Shown: positions 47,404-57,665 of the stretch, piece after piece
How the letters are laid out: each line of letters starts with the position of its first letter
How positions within the stretch are numbered: the stretch's first letter is position 1
Assembly: GCA_017163975.1 (NCBI GenBank)
Contig: JAFFSR010000309.1
Location: 2,495,001-2,559,000, forward strand
DNA length: 64,000 nucleotides
Source: Anastatus disparis
Taxonomy: Eukaryota; Arthropoda; Insecta; Hymenoptera; Eupelmidae
Direction of reading: 5' to 3'
The notes under the pieces: generated by a model
What the model was told of the DNA's origin: nothing
Seen by the model: the letters and a program-made list of their open reading frames with translations, nothing else
Database searches by the model: none
Made by a program: the position numbers and the translations under genes

Positions 47404-48210
47404 AGGATACCCCCCATTAAGATAGGTAAAATGCCCCCCATCACGGAATTAAAATTTTCGTCCAAAATGAGTTAGTGTTTGCTCAAAAATGAAATTTTAA
47501 ACTGCGACCTGCTACCCCTCCTTCCTCCAGTACTCCTAACCTCAAAATAACATGTTTTTTTTTAAATAATTTTTTTCGGTCCCTTATTGACGGTTAAAAA
47601 ATTTGAAAAAAATTCAGCATATTCTATATTTTTTATGCGCATTTACTGTAATTTTTTCAGCTATTATTGACGTCAAAAACTAACCTAAAAACAATAAAAT
47701 ATTCTTAAAATTGCTCTAAAAACTTTAACAAAAGGGGTGCCGCCTCAAAAATTTGTGGAAAGTTGAGGATTTGCGTCCTTAATCTGCCCTATTTTGCCCA
47801 GATTTTTTGGAGTGGTGCGCCATATTTAAAAGTCAAAAAACCCTGTTTTTTAGCTATTTTTTATCAATTTTTTGCTTTTTTTGCTTTGTCAATAATAGTT
47901 ACAACAAAACTAATGGCACCATCGGATTCTACGCCAAAAATACATAAAAAATATGTATAATACTCCGTTCTAATATTTTTGGATCACTAGCTATAAAACA
48001 AAAATGGAAAAGAGGTTGCTATGAGCATGTCGGGGCAACTCACTTTTTCCGTGGGGTTTGTGAAAAGTTAATTAAAAGTATAAACAATAATGATTACATG
48101 TATTTTTTCATATTTTTTGACGAAGAATACAGTGTTGTAGCTATATTTTCTATAACTTGGCTCAGATCAAATATCAGAGCCAAGAAAACAACTTACAATA
48201 GGTCCTTTTT
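47404..48210. repeat. Left inverted arm of the 47.4-63.8 kb transposon
   Basis: Matches the complement of the right arm from CCCCCATTAAGATAGGTAAA at the outer side to CAACTTACAATAGGTCC at the inner side. It also preserves the empty target site of the MITE that occupies the right arm (CACTAGCTATA, TA at 47988-47989). Confidence 0.9.
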
Positions 48211-48322
48211 AATAGGTAACACCTGAAGCGTCCGGCAAAGAAGGATAAATCATTTTTCTTATTTAATAATTAAGTCATAATATTTAAATAGAACAAAAAC
48301 GTTACTATATGTATATATATAT
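48211..48322. other. Interval between left arm and gypsy element
   Basis: AT-rich. It ends in AACGTTACTATATG and a TA run. Together with ATATATAGTAACGTT just after the right LTR, this forms a palindrome that was the insertion site. Confidence 0.6.
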
Positions 48323-49428
48323 TGTCACGGTATTCTACCGTGTTCGAATCTTGCGCTCTTAGGTAAAATCAACTGACACGCGCTCAGTCAGATACCTCGT
48401 ACAAGTTACGTCAAGAAGCACGTAACTCGATGAGCAGCGCGCGCGCGAGGAGCAAGAAAGCCACGAGGCAAGGCAGAACATTTCCGGCTGTTCATAAGCG
48501 CACACGTTGGCTTGTATATATATTGCTGCCCTGTGCGGCAGACATTTTCTTGCGTTCGAAGAGTACGCATCGTAGGGGTTGCTTACCTCGTGTTTTATAA
48601 TAGATTATAAAACCGTTAAGGGAGATCGCCTACGGCCTACGGAGGAAACGACGGACACAAGAAAGTTCTTGCTTCGATTGGAGAGTTTCCCGGAGAAATC
48701 GACATTCTCAAGTGTCCGACATATATCGGCTGTCTCCTACGAGCCTCAGCGACCAGGTTGCAGCGCTTAGCATCTTTTGTTGGCCAACGGCGGAATATTT
48801 CTACCGTACGTATTTTGGTTGTCATAGAAGCTTCTACGTGTATTCGTAAGTTCATCTTGTTATATCTATTTGGTTGAGATTTCTTTCCTCGAAGAAATCT
48901 TAACACAGAGAGTGCGCGCGTTCGTTACAATATCTCAACGTAATCTAGTTCGCGTCGCGTCCCCCCCTTAGAATTATCTTTGACAAACTTTGTTCTTACT
49001 TTTTATCTAAATCTATTTTATTGTATTTCTTTATTTACAAATTTAATAAATCTATATCAAGCTTAAAGACCTGTATCAATTTGCTTACCCCGACGCCTCC
49101 GCGGTCCTTATTTCTAATATATCATATAACATATATAATTTCGTATGAAATAAGGAAAGCTGTGCTGCCGGCATCGCGTCTCTCGTTAAGATAAGAGAGA
49201 GAGAAAGAGAGAGACGCTCAGCGACGAGTATATAGTATAAAGCCTTGTCGCAAGTCAATATACGTTTGACTGACTAGCACATTGAGTTTGCTGCGCAATA
49301 TAGATATATGATTATTTTCTAACGAGTTGGCGGCAACTCTATCTAAAATAAATTTATTGACTTAACGAAAAGTTAAACTGAAGTGTAAGTCTAAATTCTT
49401 TTGCAACGAGTACGAAATTACCGTTACA
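48323..49428 (+). repeat. 5' LTR
   Basis: Begins TGTCACGGTATTCTACCGTG, itself a hairpin, and ends AATTACCGTTACA. It contains a TATATATAT element (48,513-48,525) upstream of a likely start region, and AATAAA at 49,045. It also has a purine tract AGAGAGAGAGAAAGAGAGAG (49,191-49,212). Confidence 0.97.
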
Positions 49429-49431
49429 AAA

Positions 49432-49448
49432 TGGCGCCCAATGTATAG
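49432..49448 (+). other. Primer-binding site, tRNA-Lys type
   Basis: TGGCGCCCAATGTATAG lies three bases after the 5' LTR. TGGCGCCCAA complements the 3' end of a lysine-type tRNA, as used by several insect gypsy elements. The tRNA identity is inferred from this short match. Confidence 0.75.
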
Positions 49449-50880
49449 ATGCGTCAACGGGATCAGGTCTTTGCGCGTTATATAATAAACCAAAATTTGC
49501 AAATGGCGTCGAGCAAGTAGCCGGCGTCGAAGAGAACAGGCTTCGCGTTGCTTAAAAATTTTTGTATTAAAGATGGCGTTTGCCTATAGCAAAGATTAAG
49601 CACAACACGTGTTAAATACATTTTTTTTTCTCTTCGTAAAACGAAATTATTATTACAAAAAAAAAAATTTATTGAATTTAAAATTGAGAAATTTTTTTTT
49701 CTTTTCTGTCTTTTTTCTTTCGCTTTCTTTTTCGTGATTTTTTCGGAAATATAGGACAAAATTTTCTTTAAGAATAAAATTGCGTCCCCACGTGTCCCAG
49801 CGAAAATTTTCTTTTTCTCTCTAAATAACGCGCAAATATTGTCGACGTTGGTTAGACACAGAGTTAAAGAAATAAAAACTCTGCATGCTTTTGTTCGCTT
49901 TAAGTGAAAAAGCGAACAAGCATTTGAATTTATTTAAAATAAAAACGTGCGTTAGTTATATAACCCTATTGCCGATTAGGTCGTTAGTCATAGTTGCTTG
50001 ACTTTAATGGTGAGAGAGAAATATTGATTTCAACTGTCGAGGAAGTTGAAATTAGATTTGTTATTAACAACCCTTTAATATAATAAGAATCTAACTTCAA
50101 TAAGAGCATAAAGTGTAATTTTTTTTATATATGTTTAATATAAAATTGAATTAAATAAAAGTTGAAATATATTTTTACATATATATATATTAAAGGGTCT
50201 GGAAAATTTTTTTTTCTTTCTTTCGTGTGAGCATGATTTAATAGAATTTAAATTAATAATCTTAGTTGCACATTACAAATTCTCTCTCATCAAAAATTGC
50301 CAGAACAATTGACCAGCGCAGTGTGTGTTGTAGAGAAAAGTTAAAAATTTCTCAAAGTTTATACTTAAAAATTTTTTTTTTTTTTTTTTCATCTTTTTAC
50401 ACTACACATTAAATACAAATGTATAATAAAGAAAAAATTGTCCTCACACAGTTAGGTGTGCGCTTTTAACTAAAGTTTAAAAACGCACAGGCTTTTGGAT
50501 TTAGCCGCGTATTTTGAAGATTTTAACAGTTTTAACTGATATTTTTTTTTTGTAGTAAAAATTAAAATAACAAAGTTGAAATTTTTTATATCGGTCAGTT
50601 GACTAAAATATTATTAGTTATCACGTTTAATAATTAAATCCAAAAACCAAAACATAAAAATATACTGTTCCAAAAAAAAAATTATATATACATATATTTT
50701 TTCGTTTTTCTTTGCATCGTATGTGCGCGGCTTAGTTTCTAACCACACACATACGAACTCAAACATTATTTATTATACATATAGCGAATACACACACACT
50801 GCAAGCGTTTAATAGCGTACTTGCGTGCGATCAGCTTCAAGATATAGTATATCTCAAGAAAGAAGACAAATCACTACAAG
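49449..50880. other. Long 5' untranslated region of the gypsy element
   Basis: About 1.4 kb between the primer-binding site and gag, AT-rich, with no long frame. Long leaders are common in such elements and may hold packaging or translation signals. A (CA)n-like ACACACACAC run is at 50,790 and purine-rich ATCTCAAGAAAGAAGAC precedes the gag start. Confidence 0.6.
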
Positions 50881-52848
50881 ATGGCCACGCAACAAAAATC
50901 GGTCGACGAGAGTCACAAAGCGACTGCTATAAAAGTCCATAAATGGGCAGCATGCCTATCTGAAGATGACTTGCTAGAATCCATTCAAGCATTGGAACTA
51001 AAACAAGAAGGGTTACCTTACGAACAGTCACATCGAGTAGTACGATGGCTGTTAGGAAATTATACAGCAGTAGACTTTGAGGAATCAAGCGCTGCAGAAA
51101 ACGAAATGGCGACACGACAACACCGCCTTTCGGTCAGGCAAGATTTCATAGAAAAGACAATATTCGAAAAGACAGGGTCTACGATCTTGGACGAAAACGT
51201 AGACCCAAACGAAGAACACCCACTCACCGTATTACGTAATGACGAAACGGTGGTGAGAAATTTAAACGCTACGTTAAGTAACATTACCCAGAACGAAAGG
51301 CGCAACGATCAGGTACCACTAGAAAATCGCCAAGAGCAAGAAATAGCCGTAAATGTCTCAAATATACCTAAGGAATTATTAGACTACCTTACTACAATAC
51401 ATAACCAAGTAAAAGATGTGTCGTCTAAAGTAAAAGGAATGGCAACTACAGTGGATTCGCTATCACTAAAAGTTGAAGTGCTGTCACAGCCGAAATCTTC
51501 GAGCACACAGCTGTTTGATCAGGCTACAGGCGAGGTGACACCTAGAAGGGAAAACCTCCAAGGAAATAAAAGTACCGAACAGCGTGTCAACTTTCGGGAT
51601 ACGTTTAGCGCACATTACGCTAACAGTAGCAGTCCATTAGATAACCAAGAAAATAACAATGCGAGCGCAAATGCACTAAGCTATGGTAGCCGCAATAATT
51701 TGTCAACTGGTACCACAGGTGCACGTACAGTCGAGGGGGGAGGGACCCCTCACACTGCAAACAGTGCAACGGTTAACGTTGATCAGAGCAGGTACAGTAA
51801 CCGAACAGCAAACGCAAATAAAACCACAGACGTGGGTCATATAGTGCGCCGCTGGAACGTTACATTCTCGGGTGAACGAGGCCAAAGCATAGACCTCTTC
51901 TTAACGAGAGTCGAAGAGTGCAGAGCACTTGCTAAACTCAGCGAGAGCGACTTACTATCCTCGCTCTCCGAACTGCTAACAAGAGTTGCTGCTACTTGGT
52001 ACAGGAATAATAGACACTCGTGGCAAACATGGGCTCAGTTTAAAGAAGCAGCATTACGTTGGTAAGGCCACAGCAGACGCTTTCAACAAAGGTTGTTAGC
52101 AGAAGCTAACGCACGCACGCAAGGCAAACACGAGCCTGTGCGAGACTATATTACTTGCCTGCAGTCTATAGTCTTAAAGCAAGTGCCTTTGCCAGATATA
52201 AACCAACAGCTCGATCTACTACATCGTAACCTATTACCGGAAATTCAGAGAATGGTGAGAAGGGATGAAATAGTAGACATCGAATCATTATTGGAAAAAG
52301 CTGCAGAAGCTGAACTGACGCTTGAGGCAGAAAGGGTCTACAGACCACCGCCCCCGCCTGAACAGTCCTTATTACCTGATGTGGCTTACCGGCCAACGAG
52401 AAAGCCTAGAGACAGTAAGCCACAAGTAGCTGCCGTATCTGATGAGCGGGTATCTGCTGAACAGTTAAATCTTGGGAAGGTACTAACCCAATTAGCGAAA
52501 GAAATGCGTGGACTTAGGGAGACTTTTGGAAAGCAGCAAAAACCCAACGAGGATAACGCACAAAAATCTATACAGCCTAACGGATCGCGAGGAAATTCTC
52601 CTAAGAGACGACAAAATTTTAAGAGACCACCTCGTAAAGCCAATCTAGGGCATAGTAACTCCGAGCAACAAAGCCAAGGCCAAAAAGAAAATGAGACCGA
52701 AAACTCAAGTAATGGTAAAACCAATGGAGGGAAACAAGGTGGTACAAAAAACCGAAATCCTAACCTCAATTGTTACCGTTGTGGGCTACCTGGCTACACA
52801 CAATGGTCTTGCCCACAATGTGCGGGAAAAGGGCAAGGGAACAAGTAG
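50881..52848 (+). pseudogene. gag: gypsy gag, interrupted by one in-frame stop
   Basis: The frame starts ATGGCCACGCAACAA at 50881 and runs to TAG at 52848 (655 codons), with a single TAA at 52063-52065 followed by the same frame. Residues about 325-395 (RRWNVTFSGERGQSIDLFLTRVEE and TWAQFKEAALRW) match the retrotransposon gag domain. The C-terminus is basic and Gln/Asn-rich and ends in a zinc knuckle CYRCGLPGYTQWSC, where Tyr stands at the usual His position. The gag product forms the particle and binds the RNA. The stop would truncate it after 394 residues, before the knuckle, and would also block pol expression. Confidence 0.92.
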
Positions 52849-55800
52849 ACGAGGTACCTACTGTTCCTAACGAGGATTACGAGACCTCAGAACTCTCTAC
52901 TAGAAAGATAGTCGAAGGAAAGTTACCGGAAACCCTAGTAGCAGAGCAGAGCAAGTCTCGCACTTGTCAGTCAGAGACAAGTGATCAGGAAGAACATCCG
53001 CAATCAGATATTGATGATGAAGCTCGATGGTGGCTCACGGTAGTGATCGGAGATTACCGCATAAGGGCCTTGTATGACCCAGGTGCATCACGCACGGTGA
53101 TGAATTCTATAGGATTGCAGTTGGCAGCTGCATGTTATGTGCCTTTGACACCAGCTACGGGTAGATTCGCTAAAGTAGCAGATGGTAGATCATGCTCACT
53201 AGTAGGTTATGTTGACTTACCATTTACTGTAGGCGGAGTTACAAAAACGATCCGTTCTGCAATTATGCCTAGCTTAGACGAAGAATGTTATCTAGGTGGT
53301 AACTTTATACGAGCATTTAAGGCTATCTTCGATCCGTGCGAAAATAAACTTTCTTTCAAAGGCACAAATGTAAAAGTAAATTTAGAAATCGCTGCGCTCA
53401 GGCAATTATATGTTGCTAAATTAGGCTCAGTCGGTTTGGCTGACGTATCAGCGGCCGATCGTGCTCAGGTAAAAAGATTAGTTATAGAAATATTAGGAGA
53501 AGATGACACTCCTATTGGCTGTACGGACTGGATCGAACATGAAATCGATACAGGACCGGCTCGGCCAATTGAACAGAAGTATTACCCCGTGTCTAAGAAG
53601 GTCGAAGAGTGGATGCACGAACAGGTCAATGAAATGCTTACAGCAGACATTATTGAACCTTCAACGAGCGGTTGGTCAAGCCCGGTGGTTCGTGTTAAGA
53701 AACCCAATGGCAAGTTCAGATTTTGTATTGACTTTAGGGAAGTTAATGTGGTCACAGAACCTGATGCATACCCATTGCCAAGGATGGATGATATCTTGCG
53801 TAAACTGCAGAAAGCAAGATACATCTCTACAATGGATTTGAGCAGTGCGTACCATCAAATTCGGATGAGAGGAAATTCACGTGCTCAAACGGCATTTACA
53901 GTGCCTGGCATGGGTCTCTTCCAGTTTAAACGTATGCCGTACGGCCTGAGCCACGCTGGCGCCACCTTTCAGCGATTAATCGACAAGGTTATAGGCCCAG
54001 AACTCGAGCCATATGCATTCTCATACCTGGATGATATAATCGTAGTAACTGAGACCTTTGCTGAGCATATGAAATGGTTAAAGAAGGTATTACTCCGCAT
54101 AAAGGCAGCAGGTCTCACGATCAGTCACGAAAAAAGCATATTCTGCAGAGAAGAGGTCAAGTATCTGGGTGTTCTGGTGAATAGAGATGGATTAAAGCCA
54201 GACCCAGAAAAGATAAAACCCATCATTGACTACCCAGCTCCTAAGAATTTAAAACAGCTGAGGCGTTTCATGGGTATGGCCTCGTGGTACAGGAAATTCT
54301 TGAAAAATTTCGCCACGTTAGCAGAGCCATTGACGAGGCTTACTAGAAAAGACTGCAAATACGTATGGTCAAGCGATCAGGAAATCGCTTTTGATCAAAT
54401 AAAAGCCTTAATAGCATCTGCTCCGTTATTGCATCGACCGCAGTTCGATTTGCAATTCGTTATACAGACAGATGCTAGTGACACAAGCCTAGGAGCAGTA
54501 CTTCTGCAAATAGTTAACGACGAAGAGCGAGTATTGGGATTCGCTAGTCGTACAATGTCCAGTGCAGAGCGAAACTACAGCGTAACAGAAAGAGAATGTC
54601 TAGCTGTTATATGGGCTGTCAAAAAGTTTCGCTGCTACATTGAAGGTTATAACTTTAAAGTCATAACCGATCATAGTAGTTTACGTTGGTTATGTAATTT
54701 ACATAATCCAACGGGCAGGCTAGCGCGATGGGCGTTGGAGCTGCAAGGTTACTCTTACACTGTTGAGCACAGAAAAGGCGCATTGAATTATGTGCCTGAT
54801 GCACTATCACGCATGCATGAAGATTCAATGGACTGTGACACCCATGTAAGTGCACTAAGTTGGGCGTCGCAAACCAATGATATGTGGTATAAGTCTCTGC
54901 TCCAACAGGTAATGAGTAATCCTGAGGACTATCCAAGATGGAAGATAGTTGGAGGTCAATTGTATCGCTATCTGCCGGACAGGTTCACTGAAACAACAAT
55001 GGGAGATGATGACGCTTGGAAACTCGTCGTTCCCAGTGAAAACCGAGCAGAAGTATTGCATAAATGTCACGATGAGCCGACAGCTGGCCACTTAGGTCGT
55101 GATAAAACAATAGCTTGCGTAAAACTATATTATTACTGGCCATATATAGAGAAAACAGTGGCACAGTATGTTAAGAGTTGCGAGATCTGCCAACAATGCA
55201 AGGTAGAGCAAAAATTACCTGCAGGCTTAATGGGTAAAAGAGAAATTACAGGCCCATGGAAAGTCGTTGCCGGTGACGTAACAGGTCCTTTTCCAAGGAG
55301 TAAACATGGTTACGAATATGCTTTAATTTTTGAGGACGTATTTACAAAATGGGTGGAGTGCATACCTATTAGAAAGGCAAATGCACCCACGGTCTTAAAA
55401 GCACTGAAAGAAAGGATTGTTTTAAGATTTGGTACGCCTGAGATCTTCTTATCTGATAATGGGTCAGAGTTCAGGAACCAAGTAGTAGATAAATATCTGA
55501 ATGAAGCAGGTATTTGTCATAGTACTACTCCTGCATATCACCCACAGGCTAATCCGGTAGAAAGGATAAACCGAACAGTTAAAACCATGATTACTGCATT
55601 TATTGATGAAAATCATCGCTCATGGGACGAGAAGTTACCTGAAATTATATTTGCATATAACACTGCAAAACAGAGTACAACTGGTACAAGTCCAGCATTG
55701 CTAAATTATGGTAGACAGCCAGTACCTCCGAGTTCGCTGAAAAGGAAAGAAGACAAAGCGGCTCAGGAGAATGAGCGGTTACAAGAAGTAACGAACTGGC

Positions 55801-56477
55801 AAAATCGTGTAAGCAAATTACCTTTGCTACATGAACAGGTAGTGGGTCGTGCACAGACTGCTCAACGAAAGCAAGCTGATGCATACGATACGGGCCGAAG
55901 AGAAGTAGTATATAATATAGGAAATTTAGTATGGAAAAGGAATAAAATACTCTCTTCAGCGGCTCAGGGCATTGCAAGTAAGCTTGCGCCGAAGTTTATA
56001 GGCCCATATGTAATCACGGCAAAATGTGGCTCCAACACATACAGACTGATAGATCAAGATAGTAATGCTTACGGCCCTGTTCATGTAGAGCAATTAAAAC
56101 CATACATAGCAAGGCAAGAAGACGAAACACCATCTCAGCCACCGTTGGACCAAACACGCGCGAATGAGACGATGAGCGACCCGTCTCCTGCGAGCGATGC
56201 GACTCCGTGTGCCGACGGAGATTCGGGCTCAGGTTATGTGCGACCGCCTGCGAGCGGTAATACTCCCCAACCCGAAAAATCGAATAGGAAGCGAGGTCGT
56301 CCGCGTAAAACAGCGATCGTTGTAACACGAACAGTAAAGCGTATGCGTCAAGCTGAGTCCGAACCGATCAGGCGTAGGCGTGGTAGGCCAAAAGGTTCTA
56401 CAAATATAAAACATAGCGAAAACGTAACCGACTTTTCACCGAGGAAAGCGCGTGCGCAACGAATGAATACACAATGA
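52764..56477 (+). CDS. pol: gypsy pol polyprotein (protease, RT, RNase H, integrase)
   Basis: Open from 52764 in the -1 frame relative to gag and expressed by frameshift, so the Met at 52770 is not a real start; residues are numbered from it. Protease: LYDPGAS (Asp 103). Reverse transcriptase: SGWSSPVVRVKKPNGKFRFC, TMDLSSAYHQI, FKRMPYGL and the YLDD catalytic box (419-422). RNase H: FVIQTDAS through RECLAVIWAVKKF to TDHSSLRWL. Integrase: His/Cys finger from HDEPTAGH (767) to CEICQQC, then catalytic Asp 836, Asp 896 (SDNGSEF) and Glu 931 (NPVERINR), with 34 residues between the last two. A GPY-like region (GPYVITAKCGSNTYRL) follows. The tail is basic with two AT-hook cores (RGRPRK near 1176, RRGRPKGS near 1205). 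No stop or frameshift is visible. Confidence 0.96.
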   Translation, partial: PQLLPLWATWLHTMVLPTMCGKRAREQVDEVPTVPNEDYETSELSTRKIVEGKLPETLVAEQSKSRTCQSETSDQEEHPQSDIDDEARWWLTVVIGDYRIRALYDPGASRTVMNSIGLQLAAACYVPLTPATGRFAKVADGRSCSLVGYVDLPFTVGGVTKTIRSAIMPSLDEECYLGGNFIRAFKAIFDPCENKLSFKGTNVKVNLEIAALRQLYVAKLGSVGLADVSAADRAQVKRLVIEILGEDDTPIGCTDWIEHEIDTGPARPIEQKYYPVSKKVEEWMHEQVNEMLTADIIEPSTSGWSSPVVRVKKPNGKFRFCIDFREVNVVTEPDAYPLPRMDDILRKLQKARYISTMDLSSAYHQIRMRGNSRAQTAFTVPGMGLFQFKRMPYGLSHAGATFQRLIDKVIGPELEPYAFSYLDDIIVVTETFAEHMKWLKKVLLRIKAAGLTISHEKSIFCREEVKYLGVLVNRDGLKPDPEKIKPIIDYPAPKNLKQLRRFMGMASWYRKFLKNFATLAEPLTRLTRKDCKYVWSSDQEIAFDQIKALIASAPLLHRPQFDLQFVIQTDASDTSLGAVLLQIVNDEERVLGFASRTMSSAERNYSVTERECLAVIWAVKKFRCYIEGYNFKVITDHSSLRWLCNLHNPTGRLARWALELQGYSYTVEHRKGALNYVPDALSRMHEDSMDCDTHVSALSWASQTNDMWYKSLLQQVMSNPEDYPRWKIVGGQLYRYLPDRFTETTMGDDDAWKLVVPSENRAEVLHKCHDEPTAGHLGRDKTIACVKLYYYWPYIEKTVAQYVKSCEICQQCKVEQKLPAGLMGKREITGPWKVVAGDVTGPFPRSKHGYEYALIFEDVFTKWVECIPIRKANAPTVLKALKERIVLRFGTPEIFLSDNGSEFRNQVVDKYLNEAGICHSTTPAYHPQANPVERINRTVKTMITAFIDENHRSWDEKLPEIIFAYNTAKQSTTGTSPALLNYGRQPVPPSSLKRKEDKAAQENERLQEVTNWQNRVSKLPLLHEQVVGRAQTAQRKQADAYDTGRREVVYNIGNLVWKRNKILSSAAQGIASKLAPKFIGPYVITAKCGSNTYRLIDQDSNAYGPVHVEQLKPYIARQEDETPSQPPLDQTRANETMSDPSPASDATPCADGDSGSGYVRPPASGNTPQPEKSNRKRGRPRKTAIVVTRTVKRMRQAESEPIRRRRGRPKGSTNIKHSENVTDFSPRKARAQRMNTQ
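52824..52830 (+). promoter_or_regulatory. -1 frameshift slippery heptamer GGGAAAA
   Basis: Read in gag phase as G GGA AAA, this fits the X XXY YYZ rule. It lies in the gag/pol overlap, after the zinc knuckle and about 15 bases before the gag stop. A -1 shift here enters the pol frame (next codon AGG at 52830). A second in-phase heptamer, A AAA AAC at 52746-52752, would lead to a TAA at 52761 and is therefore useless for pol. Whether a stimulatory RNA structure follows was not assessed. Confidence 0.75.
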
Positions 56478-56560
56478 TAAAATAACAAACGCATAGCTGC
56501 ACACCTACCGCGCACTAAGCAGAGCAGCAGAACCCAGTTATGCTGCGTCTGGCGGAGGGG
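56478..56560 (+). other. Short 3' segment with polypurine tract
   Basis: 83 bases between pol and the 3' LTR, ending GGCGGAGGGG, the expected plus-strand primer. There is no room for an envelope gene. Confidence 0.85.
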
Positions 56561-57665
56561 TGTCACGGTATTCTACCGTGTTCGAATCTTGCGCTCTTAG
56601 GTAAAATCAACTGACACGCGCTCAGTCAGATACCTCGTACAAGTTACGTCAAGAAGCACGTAACTCGATGAGCAGCGCGCGCGCGAGGAGCAAGAAAGCC
56701 ACGAGGCAAGGCAGAACATTTCCGGCTGTTCATAAGCGCACACGTTGGCTTGTATATATATTGCTGCCCTGTGCGGCAGACATTTTCTTGCGTTCGAAGA
56801 GTACGCATCGTAGGGGTTGCTTACCTCGTGTTTTATAATAGATTATAAAACCGTTAAGGGAGATCGCCTACGGCCTACGGAGGAAACGACGGACACAAGA
56901 AAGTTCTTGCTTCGATTGGAGAGTTTCCCGGAGAAATCGACATTCTCAAGTGTCCGACATATATCGGCTGTCTCCTACGAGCCTCAGCGACCAGGTTGCA
57001 GCGCTTAGTACTTTTGTTGGCCAACGGCGGAATATTTCTAGCGTACGTATTTTGGTTGTCATACAAGCTTCTACGCGTATTCGTAAGTTCATCTTGTTAT
57101 ATCTATTTGGTTGAGATTTCTTTCCTCGAAGAAATCTTAACACAGAGAGTGCGCGCGTTCGTTACAATATCTCAACGTAATCTAGTTCGCGTCGCGTCCC
57201 CCCCTTAGAATTATCTTTGACAAACTTTGTTCTTACTTTTTATCTAAATCTATTTAATTGTATTTCTTTATTTACAAATTTAATAAATCTATATTAAGCT
57301 TAAAGACCTGTATCAATTTGCTTACCCCGACGCCTCCGCGGTCCTTATTTTTAATATATCATATAACATATATAATTTCGTATGAAATAAGGAAAGCTGT
57401 GCTGCCAGCATCGCGTCTCTCGTTAAGGTAAGAGAGAGAGAAAGAGAGAGACGCTCAGCGACGAGTATATAGTATAAAGCCTTGTCGCAAGTCAATATAC
57501 GTTTGACTGACTAGCACATTGAGTTTGCTGCGCAATATAGATATATGATTATTTTCTAACGAGTTGGCGGCAACTCTATCTAAAATAAATTTATTGACTT
57601 AACGAAAAGTTAAACTGAAGTGTAAGTCTAAATTCTTTTGCAACGAGTAGGAAATTACCGTTACA
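56561..57665 (+). repeat. 3' LTR
   Basis: 1,105 bp, aligned end to end with the 5' LTR. Visible differences include TAGCATCTTTTG against TAGTACTTTTG, CTACCGTACG against CTAGCGTACG, CATAGAAGC against CATACAAGC, TATTTTATTG against TATTTAATTG, and GAGTACGAAA against GAGTAGGAAA. Confidence 0.97.

Larger units (their letters stand above)
48323..57665 (+). mobile_element. Ty3/gypsy LTR retrotransposon, full length, 9.34 kb
   Basis: Two LTRs (48323-49428 and 56561-57665), a primer-binding site, a gag frame, an overlapping pol frame (protease, RT, RNase H, integrase) and a purine tract GGCGGAGGGG before the right LTR are all present in order. ATAT or ATATAT flanks both ends; the TA repeat prevents a choice. 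No envelope frame is visible between pol and the right LTR. The LTRs differ at about ten positions by eye, so insertion was recent relative to the rest. One in-frame stop in gag is the only clear lesion. Confidence 0.97.

Noticed and set aside
47763..47960. Open frame in the left arm of the 47.4-63.8 kb transposon
   Set aside because: The inverse copy in the right arm does not preserve a frame; non-coding terminal repeat.
48579..48906. Open frames inside the 5' LTR, repeated at 56,817-57,208
   Set aside because: Present identically because the LTRs are copies; no protein motif and on both strands.
52746..52752. AAAAAAC as the working frameshift site
   Set aside because: A -1 shift there meets TAA at 52761 before entering the long pol frame; GGGAAAA at 52824 is used instead.
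56478..56560. Envelope gene after gypsy pol
   Set aside because: Only 83 bases separate pol from the 3' LTR and no frame is present.
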